Assembly: GCF_000296215.2 (NCBI RefSeq)
Contig: NZ_CP013949.1
Coordinates: 4,023,501 to 4,087,500 of the forward strand
Direction: 5' to 3'
Origin: Bradyrhizobium sp. CCGE-LA001
GTDB taxonomy: Bacteria > Pseudomonadota > Alphaproteobacteria > Rhizobiales > Xanthobacteraceae
Length of the DNA stretch: 64,000 nucleotides
The notes beneath the pieces are model-generated. The model did no database searches and was not told the DNA's origin. It was given only the letters and a program-made list of their open reading frames with translations. Shown here piece after piece: positions 36,131 through 44,877 of this stretch (position 1 is the first letter of the stretch; every line of letters begins with the position of its first letter). Both the position numbers and the translations under genes were made by a program.

Positions 36131-36868
36131 ATGTCCGATCCCATCGTCAAGATTTCCGGGCTCAACAAATGGTACGGCGAGTTTCACGTGTTGCGCGACA
36201 TCGACCTCGAGGTCGGCAAGGGTGAGCGCATCGTGATCTGCGGCCCCTCGGGCTCGGGCAAATCGACGCTGATCCGCTGCGTCAACGCGCTGGAGGAATT
36301 CCAGGAGGGTGAGATCGTCGTCGACGGCATCGAGCTCGGGCCGAACCTCAAGCATGTCGATGCGGTGCGCCGCGAAGTCGGCATGGTGTTTCAGAGCTTC
36401 AACCTGTTTCCGCATCTGACGGTCCTGGACAATTGCACGCTGGCGCCGATCTGGGTGCGCAACATCCCCAAGAAGGACGCCGAGGCGACCGCCATGAAAT
36501 TCCTGGAGCGGGTCAAGATCCCGCATCAGGCCAACAAGTTTCCGGGCCAGATGTCCGGCGGCCAGCAGCAGCGCGTCGCGATCGCCCGCGCGCTGACCAT
36601 GAACCCGAAGGTGATGCTGTTCGACGAGCCGACCTCCGCGCTCGACCCCGAGATGGTCAAGGAGGTGCTCGACACCATGGTCGACCTCGCCGGGGAAGGC
36701 ATGACTATGCTGGTCGTCACTCACGAGATGGGCTTTGCCCGCGAAGTCGCCAACCGCGTCGTGTTCATGGACGCCGGTCAGATCATCGAGGCCAACACGC
36801 CGAACGAGTTCTTCGCAGCCCCGCAGCACGCCCGCACGAAGCTGTTCCTGAGCCAGATCCTGCGCTGA
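36131..36868 (+). CDS. aapP: General L-amino acid ABC transporter ATP-binding protein
   Basis: This 245-residue ATPase has Walker A 'GPSGSGKST', Q-loop 'MVFQSFNLFPHLTVL', signature 'MSGGQQQRVAIARAL', Walker B 'VMLFDEPTSALDP' and H-loop 'VVTHEM'. It is close to the GlnQ/HisP family. ATG 36131 has GGAG seven bases upstream; a start four codons earlier (36119), overlapping the aapM stop, is also possible. It is the last gene of the operon, and a short CCCGGG hairpin follows. Confidence 0.95.
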   Translation: MSDPIVKISGLNKWYGEFHVLRDIDLEVGKGERIVICGPSGSGKSTLIRCVNALEEFQEGEIVVDGIELGPNLKHVDAVRREVGMVFQSFNLFPHLTVLDNCTLAPIWVRNIPKKDAEATAMKFLERVKIPHQANKFPGQMSGGQQQRVAIARALTMNPKVMLFDEPTSALDPEMVKEVLDTMVDLAGEGMTMLVVTHEMGFAREVANRVVFMDAGQIIEANTPNEFFAAPQHARTKLFLSQILR

Positions 36869-36870
36869 GC

Positions 36871-36886
36871 CCCGGGAAATCCCGGG
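36871..36886 (+). terminator. Short GC hairpin after aapP
   Basis: CCCGGG, loop AAAT, CCCGGG lies three bases after the aapP stop, without a clear T-tract. A sister hairpin (CCCGGG, ATAA, CCCGGG) occurs at 39258-39273 before the second GT41 gene, so the hairpin may belong to a duplicated unit rather than to aapP. Confidence 0.45.
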
Positions 36887-36965
36887 GGTGTCTCGCCCAG
36901 CTGATCGGCTGGCTGCCGCCGCGAATCAGCTAGACTCCTGCCGGACTACCCTCCGGAGAGACACC

Positions 36966-39239
36966 TTGCAGAGCAGCGGCGGCGGCGCGCGCGCATTCCA
37001 GAATGCGCGATTGCAGAAGAAATTGATGAAGCAGGCGGACGCTATCCTCTCCACAGCGGCCGCCGCCTATGGCCGGGGCAGATATACCGAAACCGAAGCG
37101 CTCTGCCGTGAGATATTGAAGGCGATCCCCAATCATGTCGACGCCATGCATCTGCTCGGCATGTGCGCCCATGACGGTCGGCGCCTGGAGGAGGCGCAAC
37201 AGCTGCTCGAGCGCGTGATCGAGCTCGATCCACGTCTGCACGATGCTCACAACAATCTGGCGACCGTGCATTTCGACCTCGGCAATTACGAGGACGCGCG
37301 GCGGTGCCAGGAGAAGGCAATCGCCCTGAAGCCGAATTTCGCGGTGGCGTTGACCAATCTCGGCAACACGCTGATGCATATGGGGCGGTACGAACAGGCG
37401 CTCGAGATGCACGAGCGTGCCATCAAGCTGAAGCCGGATTATGCCGATGCGCTGTGCAACCGTGGCATGGTCGAGATCGTGCTTGGGCAGATCATGCGCG
37501 CCAAGGAGAGTTTCGATCGCGCCCTGCTGTTTCAGCCGCGTCACGCCGAGGCCATCGTCGGCAGCGGCATGGTCAGCATGGAACTGCGACACTACGAAGA
37601 GGCGGCCGCCAAATTCGTTACGGCGCTGGCCATCAAGCCGGGCGCGCCGAGGATCCTGGCCCAGCGTGGGCGGCTCAGTTACGAGCTGCAGCGCCTGGAG
37701 CCCGCACTTGCAGATTTCGAGGCGGCGCTTGCAATCTCGCCGAAGCTCGAACTGGCGCTCCGGGGTAAGGCTCAGACCTGCCTCGTCATGGGAAAGACCG
37801 CGCAGGCGATGGCCGCGGCGGCGACCTTGATCGAGCGAAATCCGCGCTCCGAGATGGGAATGGCGCTGATGGGCTTCGCTTATTCGAACCAGGGCGACAT
37901 GGACACCGCGATCGAATATCTCGATCGCGCGCTAGATTTGCGCCCGGACTATGGGGATGCAATCAGGGGCAAGATCTTCCTGCAGGACTACCGCGCCGAG
38001 GCCGATTTCGTGGTCCAGCAGGCGGTGCGAAAATCCTGGTGGGACGCGATCGGCTCGAGGATACCGCAAAGGACGCTGCCGAAGCGGCCGCTGGACCCGG
38101 AGAAGCGAATCGTGGTCGGCTATGTCGCCGCCGAATTCCGGCAGCACTCGGCAGGCCTTACCCTGCTGCCGGTGCTGCGCAACCATGATCACGCCAAGTT
38201 TGAGATCATCTGCTACTATTCCTGGCCGGGCGCGGACGAGTACACCGCCATGTTCAAGTCATTGGCGGACGTCTGGGTTGATGCCTGGGGTCTTTCAGAC
38301 GACGAACTCGCCGATCGCATTGAGGCCGACCAGGTCGATATCCTGATCGACGTTTCGGGCCACACCACCGGGAACAGGCTGCAATGCTTCGCGCGGAAGC
38401 CGGCGCCGATCCAGGCCACCGGCTTCGGTCATGCGACGGGCACGGGCATGCCGACGATGGACTATGTGCTGGCGGATCCCATCTTCATTCCGCCTTCGGT
38501 CCGGCATCTGTTTCCGGAAAAGATCTTCGATCTGCCGTGCCTGATCACGATGGAGCCCGTCACCAATCTGCAGCCCTCGGAGCTGCCGATGCTGCGCAAC
38601 GGCTACGTCACGTTCGGGGTATTCAACCGCATTTACAAGATCTCGGATGACGCGATCCGGGTGTGGTCGCGCATCATGCGGGAGGTGCCTGGATCGAAGA
38701 TCGTTCTCAAGCATGGTCTGCTGGACGATACCCTGCTGCGCGACAGCCTGGTCGCACGGTTCGTGGCGCAGGGCATTGCGGAGGAGAACATCACCTGCCT
38801 CGGCACGACCTCGCGCGACGACCACCTCATCGCGTTCGACCAGATCGATATTTCGCTCGACACGTTCCCGCAAAACGGCGGCATCAGCACTTGGGAGTCC
38901 CTCTACAAGGGCGTTCCCGTGGTCGCCAAGCTCGGCAATGGAGCCTCCTCGCGTGCCGGCGGCTCCATCGTGGCCGCCGTCGGTCTCGGCGACTGGGTCG
39001 CGGAGGATGACGACGGCTATGTCGAGATCGCCCGCAAATTCGCAACGCAGCCCGGTCATCTCGCAAAGCTGCGCGCTGAGTTGCCGGCTCGGATCGCAGC
39101 CTCGCCCGCCGGCAACGTCGAGATCTACACGCGTGAGCTCGAAGCGGGATATCGGCAGTTCTGGCGCGACTATTGCGCCGCGGCCTCTGATGGCGGCGAC
39201 GCTGCGACAATTATGGCCGACGCACCGACCGGTTCCTGA
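36966..39239 (+). CDS. TPR protein with GT41 (O-GlcNAc transferase, SPINDLY-type) domain, copy 1
   Basis: This is a 757-residue cytoplasmic protein. The N-terminal half (about residues 20-350) is a run of tetratricopeptide repeats, e.g. 'EKAIALKPNFAVALTNLGNT' and 'ERAIKLKPDYADALCNRGMV'. The C-terminal half (about 375-735) is a GT41 domain: 'RIVVGYVAAEFRQHSAGLTL', 'VDILIDVSGHTTGNRLQCFA', 'FGHATGTGMPTMDYVLADP' and 'FPQNGGISTWESLYKGVPVV'. Such enzymes transfer sugars (GlcNAc, fucose, glucose) to Ser/Thr of proteins; the substrate here is unknown. The start is TTG with GGAGAG eight bases upstream; the same start and leader recur in copy 2. Confidence 0.88.
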   Translation: MQSSGGGARAFQNARLQKKLMKQADAILSTAAAAYGRGRYTETEALCREILKAIPNHVDAMHLLGMCAHDGRRLEEAQQLLERVIELDPRLHDAHNNLATVHFDLGNYEDARRCQEKAIALKPNFAVALTNLGNTLMHMGRYEQALEMHERAIKLKPDYADALCNRGMVEIVLGQIMRAKESFDRALLFQPRHAEAIVGSGMVSMELRHYEEAAAKFVTALAIKPGAPRILAQRGRLSYELQRLEPALADFEAALAISPKLELALRGKAQTCLVMGKTAQAMAAAATLIERNPRSEMGMALMGFAYSNQGDMDTAIEYLDRALDLRPDYGDAIRGKIFLQDYRAEADFVVQQAVRKSWWDAIGSRIPQRTLPKRPLDPEKRIVVGYVAAEFRQHSAGLTLLPVLRNHDHAKFEIICYYSWPGADEYTAMFKSLADVWVDAWGLSDDELADRIEADQVDILIDVSGHTTGNRLQCFARKPAPIQATGFGHATGTGMPTMDYVLADPIFIPPSVRHLFPEKIFDLPCLITMEPVTNLQPSELPMLRNGYVTFGVFNRIYKISDDAIRVWSRIMREVPGSKIVLKHGLLDDTLLRDSLVARFVAQGIAEENITCLGTTSRDDHLIAFDQIDISLDTFPQNGGISTWESLYKGVPVVAKLGNGASSRAGGSIVAAVGLGDWVAEDDDGYVEIARKFATQPGHLAKLRAELPARIAASPAGNVEIYTRELEAGYRQFWRDYCAAASDGGDAATIMADAPTGS
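36990..37009. repeat. Perfect 20-bp palindrome just inside the GT41 copy 1 frame
   Basis: CGCGCATTC, CA, GAATGCGCG is a perfect inverted repeat starting 24 bases after the TTG start codon. The same 20 bases occur at the corresponding place in copy 2 (39368-39387). In mRNA it forms a stable hairpin at the position known to help initiation at weak start codons, or it may be a protein-binding site. Confidence 0.6.
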
Positions 39240-39257
39240 GCCGGATCAGCAGCGAGC

Positions 39258-39273
39258 CCCGGGATAACCCGGG
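39258..39273 (+). terminator. Short GC hairpin between the two GT41 genes
   Basis: CCCGGG, loop ATAA, CCCGGG lies 18 bases after the stop of copy 1, followed by a mildly T-rich stretch. It mirrors the hairpin at 36871-36886 before copy 1. Confidence 0.4.
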
Positions 39274-39346
39274 CCGATTTCATCCCCTCCGGCCCGTTTG
39301 TGCGAATCAGCTAGACTCGCGGCGGGCCATCTTCCGGAGAGACACC

Positions 39347-41584
39347 TTGCAGAGCAGCGCCGGCGCGCGCGCATTCCAGAATGCGCGGTTGCAGAAGAAG
39401 TTGAAGAAGCAGGCCGATGCTGCCATCGCCGCTGCAGCGAGCGCTTATGGCCAGGGCAGGTATGCAGAGACCGATGCGATCTGCCGCCAGATCGTGCAGG
39501 CCATTCCGGATCATTTCGACGCCACGCACCTACTCGGCTTGTGCGCGCAACAGCGCGGGCGCCCTGAAGAGGCGCAGCAGCTGCTCGAACGCGCGGTCGC
39601 GATCGATCCGCGTTCGCACGAGGCTCATAGCAATCTCGCGTCCGTGTACTTCGTCCTTCAGAAACCAGAGGCGGCCCGGGCCTGCCAGGAGAAGGCGATC
39701 GCGCTGAAGCCGAATTTCACGCCGGCTTTGGCCGGCCTGGGCAGCGTCTTGCTTCAGATGAACCTGCCCGAACAGGCCATCGAGATGTACGACCGGGCGA
39801 TCAAACTGAAGCCTGACTATGCCGACGCGCTTTGCAATCGTGGCGTTGCGGAGATGGCGCTGTATAGATTTGACCGCGCCAAACAGAGCTTTGATCGTGC
39901 GCTGTTGTTTCAGCCGCGCCACGTCGAAGCGCTCGCGGGTAAAGGCATGGTCGGCATCGAGCTCAGGCGTTACGACGAGGCGGAAGCCGCGCTCTCAGCG
40001 GCGCTCGCGGTCAAACCCGATTCCGCGAAGATTTGGGCGCAGCGCGGACGCCTCAATGCCGAACTGTTGCGGCTTGAACAGGCGGCAGCGGACTTCGATG
40101 CGGCACTTGCATTGTCGCCCCGGCTTGAAGTTGCCTTGCGTGGAAAGGCAGAGGTCTCGCTCAGCCTAGGAAATACTGCACAGGCGATCCTGGCCTGCAC
40201 GACCTTGCTGGAGCAAAATCCACACTCCACCATCGCGATGGCGCTGCTGAGCTCCTGTTTTGCAAACCAGGGAGAGATCGCGTCCGCCATCGAACATCTC
40301 GATGCGGCGCTGGCGATCTCGCCGGATCCGGACCTGATCGCGCGGAAGATTTACTTTCTGGACTTTCTTCCCGAGGCCGATTTCACGATCCAGCAGGCCA
40401 CGCGGAAGTCTTGGGGGCAGGCGATCGGCGCAAGAGTGCCGCAACGCACGCTCGCGCCCAGGCAGCTCGACCCCGACAGGCGGATCGTGATCGGCTATGT
40501 CTCCGCCGAATTTCGGTATCACTCGGCGGCGTTCGGCCTGCTGCCGGTACTGCGCCATCATGACCATGCCAACTTCGACGTCGCTTGCTATTCGTGTTCG
40601 CCGATACGAGACGAGGTGACAGCCGAATTCCAGTCGTCTGCAGACGTCTGGGTCGATGCCTGGCAGATGTTTGACGACCAATTGGCTGACCGTATCCAGG
40701 CCGACAAGGTCGATATCCTGATCGACGTGTCCGGGCATTCGTCGGGCAACAGGCTCCAGGTCTTCGCCCGCAAGCCGGTCCCCATTCAGGTCACGGGCTT
40801 CGGACACGCGACCGGCACGGGTCTTCCAACGATGGATTACGTGCTCGCCGATCCGGTCTTCATTCCGCAATCGGCGCGGCATCTGCTGGCCGAAAAGGTC
40901 TTCGACCTGCCGTGCCTGATCACGACCGATCCCATCCTGGATGTGCCGCCTTCGGAGCTTCCCATGCTCCGCAACGGCCACGTTACTTTCGGCGTGTTCA
41001 ACCGCGTCAACAAGATCTCGGACGAGGCCATCCGCGTCTGGGCGAAGGTGATGCGCGAGGTGCCGGGATCGAAGATCATCATCAAGCACACCCTGCTTGA
41101 CGATCCCCTGGTGCGTGACGGCCTGCTCGCTCGATTTGTGGCGCAGGGGATTGCGGAAGGCAACATCACCTGCCTCGGCTCGTCCGATCGCACCGAGCAT
41201 CTGCGGGCCTTCGCGAATGTCGACATCTCGCTCGATCCATTCCCGCAGAACGGCGGCGTCAGCACCTGGGAATCTCTCTATGCGGGCGTTCCCGTCGTCG
41301 CCAAGCTCGGCCATGGTGCATCCTCGCGGGCCGGCGGCTCCATCGTGACGGCAGTCGGGCTCGATGACTGGGTCGCAGAAGACGACGAGGGCTACGCGGC
41401 GATCGCATGCAAGCACGCGGCGCAGCCTGCTTACCTGGCGAAGCTGCGCGCGGAGCTGCCGGCTCGGATCGCTGCCTCGCCGGCCGGCAATGTCGAGATC
41501 TATACGCGCCAGGTCGAGGCCGGCTATCGCCAGTTCTGGCGCGACTATTGTGCCGCGGCCTCGGCGAACGGCGAGGGCGCCTAA
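39347..41584 (+). CDS. TPR protein with GT41 (O-GlcNAc transferase, SPINDLY-type) domain, copy 2
   Basis: This 745-residue tandem paralogue of the preceding gene has the same architecture: TPR repeats (about residues 20-345; 'EKAIALKPNFTPALAGLGSV', 'DRAIKLKPDYADALCNRGVA') and then the GT41 domain with 'RIVIGYVSAEFRYHSAAFGL', 'VDILIDVSGHSSGNRLQVFA', 'FGHATGTGLPTMDYVLADP' and 'FPQNGGVSTWESLYAGVPVV'. The C-terminal part is the best conserved between copies; the TPR part has drifted more. The start is again TTG with GGAGAG eight bases upstream. The pair arose by duplication that included the leader. Target proteins are unknown. Confidence 0.88.
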   Translation: MQSSAGARAFQNARLQKKLKKQADAAIAAAASAYGQGRYAETDAICRQIVQAIPDHFDATHLLGLCAQQRGRPEEAQQLLERAVAIDPRSHEAHSNLASVYFVLQKPEAARACQEKAIALKPNFTPALAGLGSVLLQMNLPEQAIEMYDRAIKLKPDYADALCNRGVAEMALYRFDRAKQSFDRALLFQPRHVEALAGKGMVGIELRRYDEAEAALSAALAVKPDSAKIWAQRGRLNAELLRLEQAAADFDAALALSPRLEVALRGKAEVSLSLGNTAQAILACTTLLEQNPHSTIAMALLSSCFANQGEIASAIEHLDAALAISPDPDLIARKIYFLDFLPEADFTIQQATRKSWGQAIGARVPQRTLAPRQLDPDRRIVIGYVSAEFRYHSAAFGLLPVLRHHDHANFDVACYSCSPIRDEVTAEFQSSADVWVDAWQMFDDQLADRIQADKVDILIDVSGHSSGNRLQVFARKPVPIQVTGFGHATGTGLPTMDYVLADPVFIPQSARHLLAEKVFDLPCLITTDPILDVPPSELPMLRNGHVTFGVFNRVNKISDEAIRVWAKVMREVPGSKIIIKHTLLDDPLVRDGLLARFVAQGIAEGNITCLGSSDRTEHLRAFANVDISLDPFPQNGGVSTWESLYAGVPVVAKLGHGASSRAGGSIVTAVGLDDWVAEDDEGYAAIACKHAAQPAYLAKLRAELPARIAASPAGNVEIYTRQVEAGYRQFWRDYCAAASANGEGA
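39368..39387. repeat. Perfect 20-bp palindrome just inside the GT41 copy 2 frame
   Basis: The sequence is identical to the palindrome at 36990-37009 (CGCGCATTC, CA, GAATGCGCG) and begins 21 bases after the TTG start. It is conserved although the flanking codons have diverged by an indel. Confidence 0.6.
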
Positions 41585-41628
41585 AGCGCCGGCCTGAGCG
41601 CGCGTCCGACGCGCGCTCGCTATGGCTA

Positions 41629-42663
41629 TCAGACGAAGGGCGGCTTGATGTTGCTGCGCTTCTCCAGCCACTCGGGCACGGGCAGGTTCTTGGCGCGCAT
41701 GAAGTCCGCGTTGAACAGCTTGGACTGATAGCGGCTGCCGGAATCGCAGAGCACGGTGACGATCGTCTTGCCCGGTCCGAGCTGCTTGGCCAGCCGCATC
41801 GCGCCGACGATGTTGATGCCGGTCGAGCCGCCGAGGCACAGGCCTTCGTGCTGGAGCAGCTCGTAGATCGCGCTGACCGCTTCGGCGTCGGGAATGAGAT
41901 AGGCGTCGTCGACCTTGGCCGTCTCGACGATTGCGGTGGCGCGGTTGAGGCCGATGCCCTCGGTGATCGAGCCGCCCGGCGTCGCCTTGGCATCGCCGGT
42001 CCTGAAATATTCGTACATGCCGGCGCCGTGCGGATCGGCGCAGGCGATGCGGATGCTGTTGTTCTTCTCTTTCAGGTAGCGACTGGTGCCGGCGAGGGTG
42101 CCGCCGCTGCCGACCGAGCAGACGAAGCCGTCGACCTTGCCGCCGGTCTGCTCCCAGATCTCGGGTCCGGTGGATTCGTAATGCGCCTTGGCATTGTCGA
42201 GGTTGTTCCACTGGTCGGCGAACAGCACGCCATTGGGCTCGGTCTTGCGCAGCTCGTCGGCGAGCCGGCGGCCGACATGCTGGTAGTTGTTGGGATTGGC
42301 ATAGGGCAGCGCCGGCACCTCGATCAGCTCGGCGCCGCACAGCTTCAGGAAATCCTTCTTCTCCTGACTCTGCGTCTCCGGGATCACGATCAGCGTGCGG
42401 TAGCCGCGCGCGCTGGCAACGACGGCAAGGCCAATGCCGGTATTGCCGGCGGTCGCCTCCACCACCAGCCCCCCGGGCTTCAGCTCGCCGCGCTTCTCAG
42501 CCTCCAGGATCATCCATTTGCCGGCGCGATCCTTCACCGACTGGCCGGGATTCATGAACTCGGCCTTGCCCAGGATGGTGCAGCCGGTCAATTCCGAGGC
42601 GCGCTTGAGCTTGATGAGCGGGGTGTTGCCGATGGCTTCGACAACGTCATTCGTGAAGGTCAT
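41629..42663 (-). CDS. cysK: Cysteine synthase A family protein
   Basis: This 344-residue fold-type II PLP enzyme has 'EAIGNTPLIKLKRASELTG', the PLP-lysine segment 'NPGQSVKDRAGKWMILEAE', the substrate-binding loop 'EATAGNTGIGLAVVA', the glycine-rich phosphate site 'SVGSGGTLAGTSRYL' and C-terminal 'LCLGGSTGINIVGA'. It should make cysteine from O-acetylserine and sulfide; related proteins of this length can act as cystathionine beta-synthase, which cannot be excluded. ATG ending at 42663 is preferred over a TTG seven codons upstream; both have weak ribosome binding sites. It converges with GT41 copy 2. Confidence 0.9.
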   Translation of the reverse strand: MTFTNDVVEAIGNTPLIKLKRASELTGCTILGKAEFMNPGQSVKDRAGKWMILEAEKRGELKPGGLVVEATAGNTGIGLAVVASARGYRTLIVIPETQSQEKKDFLKLCGAELIEVPALPYANPNNYQHVGRRLADELRKTEPNGVLFADQWNNLDNAKAHYESTGPEIWEQTGGKVDGFVCSVGSGGTLAGTSRYLKEKNNSIRIACADPHGAGMYEYFRTGDAKATPGGSITEGIGLNRATAIVETAKVDDAYLIPDAEAVSAIYELLQHEGLCLGGSTGINIVGAMRLAKQLGPGKTIVTVLCDSGSRYQSKLFNADFMRAKNLPVPEWLEKRSNIKPPFV

Positions 42664-43425
42664 ATCGGGGGAAATCACTGGCAAAGGGTTGATCAGGCTG
42701 GCCAGAACCTAGTGCTTGCACGGCAAAAGGGAAAGGCTTTTGCACTGCGGCGAAACCGGCCGAAGTTGCCGCGGCAGCAGGGTTATTTTGAGCCCGCAGA
42801 CTTCAGCAAGGATGTGCCCGACCGCCAGGCGGGATAATCGGAGAGGAACATCCGCGATCCTCCTCGGAGCACGGAAGCTGGCGATCGTCTTGGGCCGCTC
42901 TGACAATCGTCTCGCCTCCGACCGATGAGGTCGACGCCGGGGTGCTCGGTGGCATGGCTGCTGGACGGAGATCTGCGTGAGTGAGACGCATTCGCAATTT
43001 CGGCAATTGACGATCTCGTGAGAGCGCCCGTCTGAGCGCGAGATCGAAGCTGAAGTCGCGTTAATGCCGTTAAGCAGCGTGACCGCGCGGTTGTTGCGGC
43101 AATATCACATGAAATCTTAGTAAGCTTGAACGCGTGGCAGGACTGCACAACAATGAAAGAAGTCCCTGCGAGACAGGGATATTTCTCATTTGTGTGGTCC
43201 TGACTTTCGCCTGTTCCGGCGTGCTTCTCGCACCTGCGGGACTGTCCCGCAGTTCCGCGCCCGGCTAGTATGGGTCTCAAGGTTCCGAGAAAGCATCGCA
43301 GCTGTGAACGAGTTGTCCAACGTCCCCCGCCTGTGCCGCCGCGAATCGGCTAATCCGGCTTCGCGGTGGCGGCTCGATCTGCCCGGCGGGGGGTGGATGT
43401 GACACGGGATGTTCCAGCGATCGCC
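42664..43425. other. Long intergenic region with two hairpins, no gene recognised
   Basis: About 760 bases precede the efflux operon. Short open frames exist on both strands, but none has a good ribosome binding site together with plausible protein character. GTCCCTG, CGAGA, CAGGGAT followed by ATTTCTC (about 43163-43186) looks like a weak rightward terminator, and a 17-bp palindrome lies at 43235-43251. The stretch could hold a small RNA or the operator of an unlinked efflux regulator. Confidence 0.45.
43235..43251. promoter_or_regulatory. Perfect 17-bp palindrome upstream of the RND efflux operon
   Basis: TGCGGGAC, T, GTCCCGCA is perfectly symmetric and lies about 175 bases before the outer-membrane factor gene. 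It is a candidate operator for a regulator of the pump operon, since no regulator gene is adjacent, or a hairpin in the leader. Confidence 0.4.
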
Positions 43426-44877
43426 ATGCGGCGGTCTCCTGCTTCGCCGTCCCGGACGCGCCTTGCGGCGCGCTGGCTTGCGGCGCTGTGCCTTGCGGCG
43501 AGTTCCGGTGGGTGCCTGCTGACGCAGGATCTTCCCGATCCCGCGCTCGACGTTCCCGCGCAGTACAAATACGCGGGGAAGGGAGATACGCCGCCGTCGC
43601 TGGATTGGTGGCGCGGCTTCCGCTCAGCCGAGCTGACCCAGCTGATGGAGGAGGCGCAGACCGTCAATCTCGATATTGCCGCTGCCGTTGCACGCATCGT
43701 CCAGGCCGACGCCCAGGCGCGGCAGGCGGGCGCGGCGCTGTTGCCCAGCGTGTCGACGGCCGGATCGGAAACCTATTCGCGTACCTCGGGCTCGAGCGCC
43801 TCGGGTCTGTCCATCGGCGGACGCGAGGTCGTCAACTATTCGGCCTCGCTGAGCGCGAGCTATCAGCTCGATTTCTGGGGCCAGAATCGCGCCGCGCTGC
43901 AGACGGCGGAGGAGACGGCCCACGCCAACCGCTTCGATCGCGACACGGTCGCGCTGACGACGCTGGCGTCAGTCGCTAACGCCTATTTCCAGGTGCTAGC
44001 CTCGCAGGACCGCATCAGGACCTCACAGCGCAACATCGCCAGCGCGCAACGCATCCTCGACGCCGTCAGAGATCGCCGCAAGGCCGGCACCGGTACCGAT
44101 CTCGACGTCGCCCAGCAGGAAAGCGTGCTGGCGAACCAGAAGGCCCTGGTGCCGCCGCTGCGCCAGACGCTCGACCAGAACGTCAACGCGCTCGCCGTGT
44201 TGGTGTCGCGGCCGCCGGAGAGCGTGCGAGTGCTCGGCGGCTCGCTGGACCGGATCGCGATCCCGCGCGTGACGCCCGGCCTGCCGTCGGAGATCCTGAC
44301 GCAGCGGCCCGACATCCGCCGGCAGGAGGCGCAGCTTGCGTCGGCCACCGCGAACATCGGCAATGCCCGCGCGCAGTTCTTTCCGACGATCCAGCTCACC
44401 GGCAATGGCGGCTATCAGAGCTCGGCGCTGGTCTCGCTGTTCCAGCCGCATGCCGCCTTCTTCCAGCTCGTCGGCAGCGCCACGCAGCCGATCTTCGATG
44501 GCGGCAGGATCCTCGGCAATTTCGAGTTCGCCAAGGCGCGGCAGGACGAGTTGCTCCAGACCTACCGCAAGACGATCATCCAGGCCTTTGCCGACGTCGA
44601 CAACGCGCTGTTCTCGATCAAGCAGACCACGATCAGGCTGCAATTGCAGCGCGACGTCGTTGCCGCCTCGCGCCGCGCCTTCGATCTCTCCGAGCAGCAA
44701 TTGCGCGCCGGCACTGCCGACATCGTGACCGTGCTCAACACCCAACTGACCCTGTTCCAGGCGGAAGACGCGCTGTGGCAGGCCCAACTCGCACGGCTTC
44801 TCGCCATCGTCAGCCTGTACCAGGCACTCGGCGGCGGTTGGGAGCCGAGGATGGAGAAACCGGTCAATGCTCTTTAA
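43426..44877 (+). CDS. RND efflux outer-membrane factor, NodT family lipoprotein
   Basis: This 483-residue outer-membrane channel has a signal sequence ending in a plausible lipobox ('LCLAASSGGCLLTQD', Cys about residue 30). It has the duplicated OEP repeat, for example 'YQLDFWGQNRAALQTAEETA' and 'VLASQDRIRTSQRNIASAQR' in the first half and 'PIFDGGRILGNFEFAKARQD' in the second. 'LPSEILTQRPDIRRQEAQLA' is a hallmark of the NodT/OprM group. ATG 43426 is used; in-frame GTG codons upstream (43393, 43399) are alternatives. It is the first gene of a four-gene pump operon and overlaps the adaptor gene by 11 bases. Confidence 0.92.
   Translation: MRRSPASPSRTRLAARWLAALCLAASSGGCLLTQDLPDPALDVPAQYKYAGKGDTPPSLDWWRGFRSAELTQLMEEAQTVNLDIAAAVARIVQADAQARQAGAALLPSVSTAGSETYSRTSGSSASGLSIGGREVVNYSASLSASYQLDFWGQNRAALQTAEETAHANRFDRDTVALTTLASVANAYFQVLASQDRIRTSQRNIASAQRILDAVRDRRKAGTGTDLDVAQQESVLANQKALVPPLRQTLDQNVNALAVLVSRPPESVRVLGGSLDRIAIPRVTPGLPSEILTQRPDIRRQEAQLASATANIGNARAQFFPTIQLTGNGGYQSSALVSLFQPHAAFFQLVGSATQPIFDGGRILGNFEFAKARQDELLQTYRKTIIQAFADVDNALFSIKQTTIRLQLQRDVVAASRRAFDLSEQQLRAGTADIVTVLNTQLTLFQAEDALWQAQLARLLAIVSLYQALGGGWEPRMEKPVNAL

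Noticed and set aside
40166..42340. A 724-codon leftward frame spanning cysK and part of GT41 copy 2
   Set aside because: It lies out of frame with cysK and antisense to the GT41 gene, and its product shows no domain; both real genes are clear.
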